Assembly (NCBI GenBank): GCA_963170055.1
Contig: CAUJGJ010000083.1
Span: forward strand, 886,601 to 950,600
Direction of reading: 5' to 3'
From: Halisarca cf. caerulea
Taxonomy: Eukaryota; Porifera; Demospongiae; Chondrillida; Halisarcidae
Length of the DNA stretch: 64,000 bases
Shown here piece by piece: positions 17,890 through 47,500 of this stretch. The position numbers were made by a program, and so were the translations under genes. The stretch's first letter is position 1. Every line of letters starts with the position of its first letter. The notes below the pieces were generated by a model that was not told the origin of the DNA, ran no database searches, and saw only the letters and a list, made by a program, of their open reading frames with translations.

Positions 17890-18246
17890 GTAAGCATGTG
17901 CATGTACACACACACGCACACACACAGAGAAAAGTGTGCATGTATGCACGTAACATGCATAAAATTAATTTCAAATGCAGGCATATATGTATAATTGCCC
18001 CTAGTAGGCTGTTTTCCCTTCTCTTCACAGTCAGTGCCAATCACAAATGTTGATTGCTCTTAATACATGTATATGTGAATATAATTATTACAGCATTCTC
18101 ATCATGATATGATCAAAATTCCATCTAATAAATACTTTAAACTATAGAGTGTGAGAATACATGGGATGTGCATACATCTTATGCATGACACTGGTAGACA
18201 ACACCAGGTCCTATGTATTGATGAGGTCAAAAGAAACCAGTGAAAA
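16830..18246. other. Intergenic spacer between the fucosidase paralogues
   Basis: About 1.4 kb. Contains tgcatgcatgcatgca near 17338, a (CA)n run at 17857-17886 and AT-rich sequence. No gene seen. It should hold the promoter of paralogue 1 and the 3' end of paralogue 2. Confidence 0.5.
17857..17886 (+). repeat. (CA)n microsatellite
   Basis: About 15 units, intergenic. Confidence 0.85.
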
Positions 18247-25806
<7,560 letters not shown>

Positions 25807-25892
25807 CTTTCTCTTGCCTGGTCAGGTGATCATGTATGGCACGTGCGTGTACGTGTTTGTATTGCATGCAAATTGCATTCACGCCGGCAATG

Positions 25893-26048
25893 TACAGACG
25901 TTTTAGGTTTTTTTGTCTGGATAACAATTGGCTTTTAAAGCATACACGTGACGTTTATACAGCGCACACGTGACGTTTATACGTACAAAACATCACGTGT
26001 ATGCTAAAAGCTGATTGTTATCCAGACAAAAAACCCTAAAACGTCTGT
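25893..26048. repeat. Large inverted repeat with CACGTGA motifs
   Basis: Left arm cagacgttttaggtttttttg..ctggataacaat..gcttttaa.gcatacacgtga and its inverted copy on the right, with about 40 bp between. Starts 87 bp upstream of the fucosidase-2 ATG. Confidence 0.75.
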
Positions 26049-26407
26049 AGCATGCAAGGTGCAGTCATGGGGTCCAGGGGCTACGCACGAAAATATTCCT
26101 GTCGATCCTCTTGTATATACACGTCCCTCAAGCTATATATACAGGAATATCCTGCAAAATCACGTGCACCTGACTCGTAAGGGGGGCGTTCTTGCCAAAC
26201 AACTATGTTAATCTAAAATTTAGTGTACAATCATATAATGTGCAGATCTAGAGCATGTAGTATGGCCACCATACCTGTTAAAATCTCTATTACACATGTG
26301 AAGCCTGGCTCCAGGCAAAATTATATATACTACATGCACTTTATCATAAAATTTGATATAATATATTTACCTATGTATAATAATACTATATACCTATACC
26401 CTATATA

Positions 26408-26452
26408 TCGGACATCACAGAAGTAGCACCAAGTATTGAGGTGGCTGTAGCC
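26408..26452 (-). pseudogene. Fragment similar to SLC15 last exon
   Basis: catcacagaagtagcacc then aagtatt.gggtgg.tgtag matches 26863-26907 within the transporter's last exon. A short duplicated exon piece, not coding. Confidence 0.5.
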
Positions 26453-26680
26453 AACCAATTTCCCGTGCTACTGTACAGCTCAGCAAAGCCCACTTTACCA
26501 TCAAGTCATAAAATAAATTTGTTACTACCATGCATGACGCAAGTCACTAGATTGATAGTTTACTATTATAATTAATATTAGTAATAATAATCATGTTGGA
26601 TAAATCAATGAATATCATAGAAAGGCAAATAAAAACAATCATTCTGCTGCATATGTTTGCATACAATATTATAGTTTTAA

Positions 26681-29600
26681 TCAAACGTTACTCATGTGCA
26701 CAAATGCTCTTCTCAGATTCCTCACATACAGTTCATCGCCATCTTGTGAGTACTTCAAATGCTGGCTTGCATAAACCCACAAGTACAATCCACCACACAA
26801 AATTATAATGAATACAAGGGCAAAGTACGTCATGATACAATTGGGCACATGGTTGGACTCTATATCACCACAGAAGTAGCACCAAGTATTTGGGTGGTTG
26901 TAGTCAGCTTGACTGAAGACCAGACCTGCTGCAACCCAGTATCCAAGCCCACGGCAAGTGAAGAGCAATCCAGTCAGTAGGCCCCTCATGTGAATCGGTG
27001 ACTCTCCGCAAACATGCTCAAAAGCTACAACAATGCAATTAACAAATTTTAATAATGTACAGGACAGGGTAAACAGCTTAAATAAACACCTTCCATTTTG
27101 TAATCTGCAATTCCTTTAAGAAATATTGAGCCTAATTATGATGATCCTTGCTAACTCAAGAAGATCAAAGGAAAGATCAAAGAATTCGTCTTGTGCAATT
27201 TCAGTGGAGTAGGAATGGGGAGGAGGCAGTGCCCCCCTCCCCCCAATAAATCAGCAGGGGGTGGGCTCCCCCCCCTAACTGGAGACCTAGGAGCCAGGTT
27301 CCCTGAAAAACAGGTCAATCAAATTTATTAATATATTAAGAAATAAAAGAAGGAGATTCTGAAGATAAATTGGCACATTGAACATTTAATCTGAATATTA
27401 GCTGCATCTCTCAATAGTGCATTATATATAGTGTTATATGTACTGTTACAGTATTTATATTTTATATTAATTAGTAATAATAATATTATGATCATATGTA
27501 TATGATAATGATCACTAATTTAAAAGTAACAAAATTATAGAAGTTGCATGCCTAACTACATATATATATATATATATATACCCACATAATCCCCCAAATG
27601 CACAGTCAGTATCTTCCTACTCCACTGATGTTTACATATTCAAAACAATAATTATTAAAATACCATAACAACAGTTACTGCAAACAATTTATACAGTGGA
27701 TGTTTAGCTGGTACAGCTGTCATCTCTTTGGGTTTGCAAATTTGTGAATCCTAGGCTGTATATAGTAATTAAATGGTATGTTACAAAATTAGAATACTCT
27801 GTACATAGGCATAGGAACCAGAGGGCGGGGTCACTTTTAGGGAGTAGGGGCCAAATATCATACTTGGATGTGTCTAACATATTGCTGTACACATACTCCA
27901 TCTAGAACCTTCCGGTCCCCTCACTTGTGTGAGGGCTCCTATGTCCCTATATAGCAGACTCACCTCCAATATTGATGAAACATTGTGAAAGCCCCAAGAA
28001 TACAAACTGAGGAATCAGATTAAGCACAGGAAACTTTGAATCTTCATATCCACAATAGCTAGATTTTGGTCCATCGTACAGCGGCTTGAATACATTGCAG
28101 TAGCGGTCGTTATAATTCTTTAGTGGTATCTCAGGAAAAGTATTGGCTGTTAATATAATAGGCGGCCGAATTAGTGAATACCGTAGGATTTCAGCTACCA
28201 TGGCATACACTGCACTGGCAGCAGCAAAGGCTAGACCAATACCAATTCTCACGATGATGGAAGGTGAGTATGCTCCCAAGCAAGGGTACACTATGAGATC
28301 CAGTATCGCTACTCCAACAAGAATAGTGCCATAGGATGCCAAACTCGTCAGAGGAGCCGGAGGGGTGTTGTAGTAGTGGATGCTGATGTTCTGCTTGGCT
28401 GTGTGGTTGAAATAAGTTTCTTGAGATTCTGGAGCTGTAATGAACCTCTTTGGATATCCAGTGCTTTCTGTTTGATACAAGTATGTTGTGCTCATCTGTG
28501 ATATACCGATTGAAGATGACATTACATGGCAGCTATAAGACATGTACACAAAATACCATGCAGTTTCAAGGAATCGATGAGATTCAGAAGTTACAAAGGA
28601 CAAGTCAAAGTTAAAGTTAGTGGATGCCATGATAGAGCGTGTGGTGTTAGTGGCAAAATTTAAGGTTCCGACTTTTGGGGATTCATGTACATATAGTATT
28701 AGTGCTGTGCAATATGCTGAATAAATAGTAATGCCGCAATATTATTTGTGCAAAATTCAGATACTGGCCAACTTTTTCCTGTACCGTGATATCGTGCGAT
28801 ACCGTGATTCTCCAAAGTTAGACCAGTATTAGAAGGAGTAATATGATATTTTATAAAGGGATATGAAATTTTATCTTTGATGTTTTCAAAATCTGTTGAA
28901 CTATTGAGTGTGGAAGCACTGACTATGGGTGCAAAAGGAGCATATCTGGCCATTGTTTGTGCACTGAATGATTTTAATCTGCGTGACAAGGATTCATTTG
29001 GATATTATCTACAGTTTCAGCACTCAGTATACGGTGATCATAGTAATACCGTGATAGAATGAGGTGATACATAACGAAACTGAGAATTTGTGATACCGTA
29101 CAGCTCTATATAATATTATAATCATGCCAATTTGAATGCACAGCCCCTTGGCGTGGTTTGGGAGGCATGTTCTGGTATTTTAATTGGCCAGATTTTGAGC
29201 TGACCTTTTGGTCCTGCCACATGCATTGGGTCAAGCATGTGCCTTTTACATGCATCATTAGTAGATACTGCAGTCTGAGGTCATGGCATGTACATATATT
29301 GGTATAATATATGTCGTGCAATTGAAGCTGACCATTTAGAATTATGTACACACACAATATTATCTATATCTTCGTGGAATCTATGATAGTGGACACTCCA
29401 AAATAAGGACAAGGAGGGGGGGGGGGGGGGGGGGGGGTACTCTCACAAAAATAGGAGGCCCTGCAAGGTGCCACTGTTTATGTACATGGCAATATTAAAC
29501 TAGAAGACAGATAGACAGGTTTGAGTACCTATGCATGTATCAACAGTTACTCACCAAGATGAAGACGGTGAAAAATCCAAGCAATGCAAATAGCACGATC

Positions 29601-30526
29601 ACAATGTGAATAAATTTTCTCACGTCATCGACGTACTCCGAGGTATACGGCCCCCTGTACTCCTCTTTTGCATAGTCAAAGAGCGAATCTGGCTTTCTCC
29701 ATTCATTACAGAGAGTCTCCGATGCTTCCAAGAGAGGCTGATTTCGACTTTTCCATTTCCGATAGCCATTCCTGGCAACGTAGCGTATAACCCCCCACAC
29801 CTGCGACACTGTCTTCCCATCGTCAGGGGTTGTGGCACGAGACAGGCCAGGGTAGAGCAGAACCAGCAGAGTCACCCACGACAGACCAGCCACTCCGGTC
29901 AGGACAACGATAGTATCATACTTGGAGAGCAAATATGTTACCGCCAAAGAGAGAGAGTAGCCGAAACTTTCGAACCAAAATGTCCAGTGAAAATAAGAAC
30001 TGACCTGCTCTCCAGACGGCGGGGTCTCGTTCAGTATGTCTACTCCTAGGAGAAGTAAGTTTGCCCATATGCAAGACAACCCTACGTACAGCGGGAGCGA
30101 TATCCCGATTGAAAAAAGAAGCCTTCCCTCTTGCTTGTAGTAATCCGATTCGAATTCAGAAGAGTTTGTAGAAACTGTAATCAAACTCTCGCTGGCCCCT
30201 GCCATACACAGGCAGCATACGGAGAAGAACATTATATTCCATCCTACGAAGACAGTCTTCCATCTACCGTACTTCTGTCCTAGCCAAGACGTGGGGCCTG
30301 AGAGGAAGAACTGTATGCTGAACAAGAGTACCGTCGCACCGATGGTTTCGCTGGATCGAGTTAGCTCCGAGATGTTGAAGAATTGGAGCACAATAAAGGA
30401 AAATGTACCTTCAACAACTCCAAGGGTGGCAAAAAGGAGGAATATTAAGAAAATGGGAAATCGGGGGATTGAGCGGTATACGTAAGCAACACGAATCTTG
30501 CGCTGAATCCAGGACAATAGGGCCAT
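26681..30526 (-). CDS. SLC15/POT-family (PTR2) proton-coupled oligopeptide transporter-like protein
   Basis: Three exons in phase: 30526-29555, 28495-27964, 27024-26681; about 615 residues. Multi-pass membrane protein of the major facilitator fold. Exon 1 gives the first helices and QKYGRWKTVFVGW (the POT loop GR.KT..). The exon 1-2 join reads FFTVFIL-MSTTYLYQTES, lining up with WTVY.QM.TTYVLQS of SLC15A4-type proteins. Exon 2 has LIPQFVFLGLSQCFINIGG and exon 3 EHVCGESPIHMRGLLTGLLF, the late-helix POT signature region. Family members import di/tripeptides or histidine, often at lysosomes. The first-helix ExxER motif is degenerate here (GVVEG), so proton coupling may be altered. The acceptor at 28496 was chosen by phase and alignment; open frame upstream of it is intron. 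Confidence 0.85.
27561..27580. repeat. (TA)n microsatellite
   Basis: Ten TA units in the SLC15 intron. Confidence 0.8.
28700..29108. mobile_element. hAT-like MITE with 8-bp target duplication
   Basis: 409 bp. Ends TAGTGCTGTGCAATATGC and, inverted, TAGAGCTGTACGGTATCAC; flanks tatagtat and tataatat form an 8-bp duplication with one mismatch. It is rich in ataccgtgat motifs and carries no transposase. In the SLC15 intron. Confidence 0.6.
29412..29438 (+). repeat. Poly(G) tract
   Basis: About 25 consecutive G; G on the + strand, C on the sense strand of SLC15. Possible G-quadruplex. Confidence 0.85.
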
Positions 30527-30756
30527 GCCTCCTTCTAGCAGTTAATTTAAAAACCTTTCTAAACCAGCAACTCGTCTCAGACTGACTTAGCCTTGGCAAT
30601 AATAGCGACTTACGCGAATGGAGTCCAGCGACGAACACAACATGCATGTATACATAGATAATAGATTATTACAATATTCGCGTGTGCAAAACTGCAAGCA
30701 ATGCCCATATAACTTACATTATCTATAAAAGGATATAAAACAGAAGTCACGCGGTG

Positions 30757-30896
30757 TCACGAGACCTTCACAGAAGCCCGGAGTTTTGCTGATCTCGCCC
30801 TAGGATTCTCTAATACTTCTAATTGGCTAGCTCTAATGATCTACAGAAGAGCACCAGTGGACAGAAGTATTACATACCTGCATCCTTATGTATAAG

Positions 30897-30967
<71 letters not shown>

Positions 30968-33900
30968 GTGCGTGCGTGCGTGCGTGTGTGTGTTAGGAGT
31001 CATGGGTGAGTGCAGAGGTACATGTGTGTGCCTGTGTGTAGTGTGATATGTTGCTGCATGCTTGCCCTCATGTGCCCTTTCCACACATAAACAGTAAACT
31101 CTTGTACGTACCTTGCTATGCAACAAATGCCATGTAGGGGCACAAGGGATAAGAACAGGGCTACTATCCTGCTTCAAAGCACTTCTTCTAGTTCTTCGAT
31201 ATCCTCCACCTTTGACATTGTCCATAAGCAATGGCAAGGAACTCTCTCCGGAGAGAAAACGTTTCACAATACGGTCTTCCAGAGAATGAAATGAAATGAC
31301 TGCAAAAATTGTAAAGAAATCTTACTGACCATGACTCCTCCCCTCCCCGCCCTTGTTAGTTTTGCTATATTATGTGAATAATAATGGGTAGATAACGAGA
31401 GCACTGCAGTATGTAGGCATTCAATAAGGTCAGCATGAAGAAATAGTGCATGACATCGGAAAATAATTTAATCAGTTTTAAATTAATGAAAATTTATTGT
31501 GCATCCTCAAATATTAATACATAAATTTGCATAGCTGTAAAAATACGTAAAATGTACTTCATTCTTACACATACTGTACGCATGAGATACAGTACACATA
31601 TGTACATAGATGTACGTACCGACCAGTCGACCCTTGGGGGCCAGCATTTCCTGTGCTGCCAACAGACCAGCAGCCAACTCTTCAAGCTGCATAAGCACAA
31701 GAGCAACTGCACAGTGTGCATGCAGACATATGTACGTATGTACAGTATTATCTATGGTGCACCACAGCACAGGGTGAGTAGGGATGCAAGGGCAGTAAGG
31801 GGAGATGTGTGAGGTAGCGATGGGGCACTCATCACCCAAGTGTGAATTACACCAGTTGGGTGTATCGCAGACTACACATTGGTGGCTGACAATGGACTGT
31901 AGGAGAATGGTAAGGGTATTCCCCACCTCTATAGGGAGAGTGGGTCTTCGCTATCATGCACTTTCTCGAATCATACACTCACATGTCAAAATTGGAATCC
32001 AGTCATACCCTGAGGTTACCTAGCAACTATACTCAGTCAATACCTCAGAATGTTCAGACATATTCCACACATGTAAGGTAATTGGTGGCGCAATAAGCAA
32101 AAATCTTAATCATATCATCAAGATTAATTGAGGGGCAAATAGTGGAAGGACATAGAAGAAAAGGACTAAGAAAGACTACCATGCATATCATGTGGGAACA
32201 GCATGCACCAAAGGAGAATTAATTAAATTATAAGTAACACACAAAGGGAGTGGAGCAAGACAATTTGAACTGAATGTTAGTATGGGTGTAGTGCTAGGTG
32301 AAGTCTAGAAAGTCCCCAACCCACACAACTGCACAGTACACAAGTAGACAGTCACAGGTCAATGATTTTTGAAGTCATAAAAGTTTTAGTGGGTCTAGTA
32401 CACTATTTGGCCTAGTACAGTGGTTGGCCTGCTACAGTGGTTGGCCTGCTACAGTGGTTGGCCCGGTAAAGTGGTTGGCCTGCTACAGTGGTTGGCCCGG
32501 TACAGTGGTTGGCCTGCTACAGTGGTTGGCCTGGTACAGTGGTTGGCCCGGTACAGTGGTTGGCCTGCTACAGTGGCTGGCCTGGTACAGTGGTTGGCCT
32601 GCTACAGTGGTTGGCCCGGTACAGTGGTTGGTCTGGTACAGTGGTTGGTCTGGTACAGTGGTTGGTCCGGTACAGCGGTTGGCCTGGTACAGTGGTTGGC
32701 CTGATACAGTGGTTGGCCTGCTACAGTAGTTGACCTGGTACAGCGGTTGTTCTGGTGTCATGGATGATGGGCTTACCTCATTGTTTACTACTATCCTTAG
32801 TGCTTGGAATGTTCGAGTAGCAGGATGCATGCTTCGGCTCAGACCATCTCTACACCAAATGTTGTGGAAGAACACATGAGCACACAGTCAAGTACAGTGA
32901 ATTCTCATTAATTTGCTACAATTTGTTTGAAAAATTTGGGTAGATTAATGAGTTGGCAGAGGGTCCAAATCAGTGAACATATATACACATATACACCACA
33001 CACACAACACCTAGTTTCTGGATCTTTTATGTTACATACGTACATATATACGTATATACGCATGGCTAGAAATAGCATTCTCCAAATAAATCATGAATAT
33101 GATAGATCAAAATTGAATTGGGTCGGCCATTTGGCTGGCCAACATTTTGTTGTATTGTGAAACCTGTGACCTGACATCTCCACAAACCGACATTCTCTCT
33201 AATCTGACTGTCCTATGAGGTACAGCCAACATCCAATTCAACATTTCTCCAAGCATCATTGAGTGCCAGACTAGAGAGTTCACTGTAAGTGCTAACCCAC
33301 TCAGAGCTGCAGTAACTGAGAGCTGAACGTCCGATATCAACATACTGGCAAGCGCCATTTTCACTATGTCAATAACATTTGGAAATCTTGCAGCAAGAGC
33401 ACATGCTTTGGACTGTACATACACAAATAGTGACCAGCAAAACGGCTGATCAATTTCTGATATTATTGGGTCAGCCATTTGTCCTAACAAAGGGCCGAAT
33501 GCTATTTCTATCGCTGTGAATATATGGTACAAACTCTACCAAAACACATAATGCTATAAACTAGACAACCTCACTTCATGTTAGAGGCCCTATGCCAGCC
33601 AACGGCATTGTAGACTACTTGTGCGAGCTGTGCTGTGGTCTCTATAGGGCTGTGCTGGCGAGCTCTCACAATAGATCTTGCGATTAGTTGATGAAACCGC
33701 TCATCGCCATACTGAATGGAGTAGAAAGTGCAACTTTTTATTGACTTAGCAGTCTAGAGAGGTCAGTAAACCACACTGAACAACCAGTGTGGAATGTGTT
33801 TAATGTACATATCCACAATGAACCACACTTGGAGGTGAGGTGTATACATGTGTGTGTATATGCACACATTTAAAACTAAATGTCTGTGAAGACACTGCAT

Positions 33901-34437
33901 ATATTAGGTACAAATGACACATACAGCACATGTGCAATGTGTACTCAGGAACTGTATGAAATCTACTGAACTAGGAGATGTAGCATTCCTGAATAACATA
34001 AATGTGCTGATGATGGTGATGATGATGACGATGATGCTGATGGCAATGTAGATGTGTATGTACCTTCAGTAAACAAGATGAGATCTGTTCCTCTGAAAGT
34101 GTGTTTACTAGGTCCTTGGCTGTCAGTTGCTGACTTGGGTCCATTCTCATGTCAAGAGGTCCACACTTGTTGAATGAGAATCCCCTTTCACTGTCATCAA
34201 GCTGGAAGGTCAGATACACACCATACATACATGTGCATATGTACACTATACACCAACTGGCACCAGCACAGGTTGATGACATACCTGCATGGAGGATGTA
34301 CCCAAGTCCATCAGAATCCCATGCACACTTTCAGGTCTAGTAGAGTGACAATGGGATACTAAGAAAACGAGCAAATATTGCATACATGTTTTATGCATGT
34401 ATGTATATATGTACACAACCATACATGCACCCATGTA

Positions 34438-34488
<51 letters not shown>

Positions 34489-34599
34489 ATATACACACAC
34501 ACACACATATAAACACATACACCCGCACATACACTTGCACATACACTTGCACACACACACACACACATACACACACACACACATACACTCACACATACA

Positions 34600-34641
<42 letters not shown>

Positions 34642-35234
34642 CATTCATGTACAGAGAAAGATATACATACATATAAACAATTATTGTACATTTGTATGAT
34701 GGCAATGGAACATATGTACATAACTATACAATATTAGTATTGGTGCTACAATAATACTGAAGTGGTTGCAAAATGTCTCAAATGGAGTGAGTCGCTGTAT
34801 CCCTCCAGGCTTACCTAGCACGTGGTAATAAACAATTAATGTGTATTTTCCACAGCTAGGGATAAAGATTTGGTAATAAATACAATTGCATCTACAGATA
34901 AAGTGTACATTATCGGAACACCTTCTTGTCATGAGGAGTTCGGATAACTGATTTTCCACTGTATGCATAATGCCTGTGGCATCAGAGTGCACATGTAGGC
35001 ACACACTTACTGAACTCCCTTAGTCCTTAAGATGGAGGACATTTTTGAGAATGTTCCCTGAGCCACTACAAGTTGCTGATGTGGTAGTAGCTGTGCCTGC
35101 AGTTCCCTAGCATACTGCAAGGACAGCGGGTCCTTGTCAATGCCATATATCAGACTAGCACCTGATTCTGATGGAAGAAAGACTGACAAATGACAAAATT
35201 GTGTGTGTGTGTGTGTGTGTTGTGCTGTATTGTG

Positions 35235-35283
<49 letters not shown>

Positions 35284-35304
35284 GTGCTGTGTGTGTGTGT
35301 TGTG

Positions 35305-35383
<79 letters not shown>

Positions 35384-35569
35384 GCGAGGTGTGTCGTGTG
35401 TGAACCCCACTTACATACCCAACAGTCCACGAGAATGCCCCCCACTTCCAAAGGTGGCATCTACAAACACCGCCTTTTCCAGAGGCACACTGCCTCCAAG
35501 CATGTAATTAACAACTTCTTTTAGGAGTACAGGAGAATGTCTTATCGCAGCATTGCCGACAGCAGTCAT
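30757..35569 (-). CDS. METTL15: METTL15, RsmH-type rRNA N4-cytosine methyltransferase
   Basis: Nine exons, all phases consistent: 35569-35419, 35167-35011, 34336-34285, 34201-34064, 33711-33575, 32849-32777, 31686-31620, 31299-31112, 30840-30757; 348 residues. An in-frame stop directly precedes the ATG. RsmH landmarks run in order: [17 protein letters not shown] motif [101 protein letters not shown] and the C-terminal [16 protein letters not shown]15 makes m4C in the mitochondrial small-subunit rRNA and supports mitoribosome assembly. The first residues do not clearly form a mitochondrial targeting peptide. Faces YLPM1 head-to-head. Confidence 0.95.
30899..30994 (+). repeat. (TG)n/(CGTG)n microsatellite
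   Basis: In the last METTL15 intron, just upstream of exon 9. Confidence 0.9.
32405..32750. repeat. 17-bp minisatellite, about 20 units
   Basis: Unit cctggtacagtggttgg with variants (gctac, cggta). It begins about 27 bp from the exon-6 donor of METTL15. Since 17 is not a multiple of 3, ORFs appear in all frames and are spurious. Confidence 0.93.
33155..33290. mobile_element. Fragment of the CAGTGAAACCTCT MITE family
   Basis: ttgtgaaacctgtgacctgacatc...cattctctctaatctgac...cctatgaggtac shares the interior of the copy at 3515; ends are diverged. Confidence 0.4.
34440..34643 (+). repeat. (CA)n microsatellite, interrupted
   Basis: METTL15 intron 2, upstream of exon 3. Confidence 0.9.
35203..35383 (+). 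repeat. (TG)n microsatellite, interrupted by tgctg
   Basis: Fills most of METTL15 intron 1. Confidence 0.92.
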
Positions 35570-36511
35570 TCATACACGTTCTGGATCGCAGCACGTACAG
35601 ATCCAGTTCCACTAGTGCAATTTGAACTGAAAACTGAAATAAAAGTGGCACTCTCAAGGCTCGTATTCTCAGAAGTATTCTCGGACGTTAGCTGTTGCTA
35701 CCTGAGTATTCCGAAAGAGATCGTCCTTTTACAAGATCCGACTGTAAGAAAATCCAATTATTGTATCCCATTTATACGAACGTTTATTGGATTGATTAAT
35801 CGTGGAATTTGTTAGTGGCTTGTATTTTTTTAGTTGTAGACTATAATAGATTTTTAGCATACTATAAATACATGTACAGTGAACACCCTCTGTTTTGGAT
35901 ACGTGGGGACCAGAAAAGACTGTTTTTGAGTAAACCTACTCATTTTATGGGCTGAAGCTGTTCTTATTCAAATTATAGCTAAGAAGAAATTGGTTCTGGT
36001 GGCATGTGTAACTACTAGAGGGGTGTCTACAATTCAGGGGCTGGATCAGAGGGGTTCTGTTATACCACCATGCCCTGGACCCTGCCCCATGGTCATACTG
36101 TGGTCCATGTAGGGTATATGTAGCCTACATGCATGTACATACGTACGTATGTATGTGCATATACAACCAGAATTGGATGTATTGTATACACTTTGATGCA
36201 CAATTTCAGTGGAATAGTGAACCACTGTAAAATTTGGCTTTTTGACATTTTTATGTTTAAAAAAACCTTTGTAAGTAGTCTTCATACATATGTACATACA
36301 TATGTTTCCCTCTGTATTGTGTATGTGTGTGTGCGCATGGCAAGTTTTGTACTGATTTCCTTACTGTATACAGTTAGCACCTAGTCTGTCCGACTTGTGT
36401 TCAAGTACATCATACCAAATCATGTAGCATGTATATATAAGTACGTGTGTGTACATGTACGTACGTATGTTGTGTGTGCTGTGTGTACTGCTGTGTAATT
36501 TATTCTACAGA
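35570..36511. promoter_or_regulatory. Shared upstream region of METTL15 (-) and YLPM1 (+)
   Basis: The two genes diverge from this 0.94-kb interval. YLPM1 coding starts right after an acceptor (tattctacag, 36510), so a 5' UTR exon must lie inside or beside this stretch. No TATA box is obvious; a TACGTA cluster is at 36138-36153. Confidence 0.4.
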
Positions 36512-46611
<10,100 letters not shown>

Positions 46612-47500
46612 AGATGTTAAGTTTATTCACAACTTAATTTTGCACTGTAACACAAACTTAATTCAACGATTTTGTCTATTAATTTTGTACTGCATAATGG
46701 TAATATTATTATTATGTGTGCATTGTGCAATTATTGTTTAATTGCATGTGCGTATCTAGTGCTAAGGTTTATATATGCATGAGTGTGGAATACTTACATG
46801 CCAAATTATGTGTATACATTTTTATATGTAGTCTGCAGAACTGTTTATATGTAATTAAAACACTGTGCACTGAGCAAAGTCACTTGATATATACGTATAT
46901 ACACGGTGACTGTTTTGCATGCATGTGCTGCTATGTATGTACATATAATATTTATTGTATAACGAAGTTGTTGTTGTATGCAGTGCATGAGAAGGTTCCC
47001 AACATGCATGTGTGTTATTGTAGAGATTAAATATAATGTATGTTGTATTAAGGGACTTTGACTGTGCATGCATGATTGACATTGTATTATTTTGTGTGTA
47101 TAAATACATGCATGTGTATGACAGTATATTGTGTGCATATGTAACATACACATTATAAATACAGCTAGAGCATAATATGGTAAACTCAGTTTTCACCATG
47201 CACAGCAATAATTACTTAAAATTGAATTATACCTCATATAAAACAGGATGTTTTCTTATAAAAACCAAACATGCCCACATACGTATGTGTATATATTGCT
47301 CATACAAACAGTTACGTACATACTTGTTGTAAACATTTACATATGTGTACATTATCTATAGAAAATATGAAACTTTCAAACACAGTGTCCAAAGGTGTAC
47401 ACACAAGCATGTACATGTGTACTAGGTAAAATTACAAGTAAAAACACAGTGACTGTAGCAAAGGTAGTAAGGATACATTCCTAGTCAGAGAGAGTGGAGG
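46612..47500. other. Intergenic, convergent 3' ends of YLPM1 and the TPP1-like gene
   Basis: AT-rich, no exon seen. It should hold both 3' UTRs. Confidence 0.6.

Larger units (their letters stand above)
25807..26680. other. Intergenic: fucosidase-2 promoter side and SLC15 3' side
   Basis: Contains a 155-bp palindrome (25893-26048), a fragment resembling the SLC15 last exon (26408-26452) and AT-rich DNA. No further gene seen. Confidence 0.5.

Noticed and set aside
28496..28630. Upstream extension of SLC15 exon 2 beginning MASTNF
   Set aside because: It cannot be joined in phase to exon 1; the acceptor at 28496 gives the correct phase and restores family alignment.
32420..32875. Several W/G/Y-rich frames
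   Set aside because: Frames across the 17-bp minisatellite of METTL15 intron 6.
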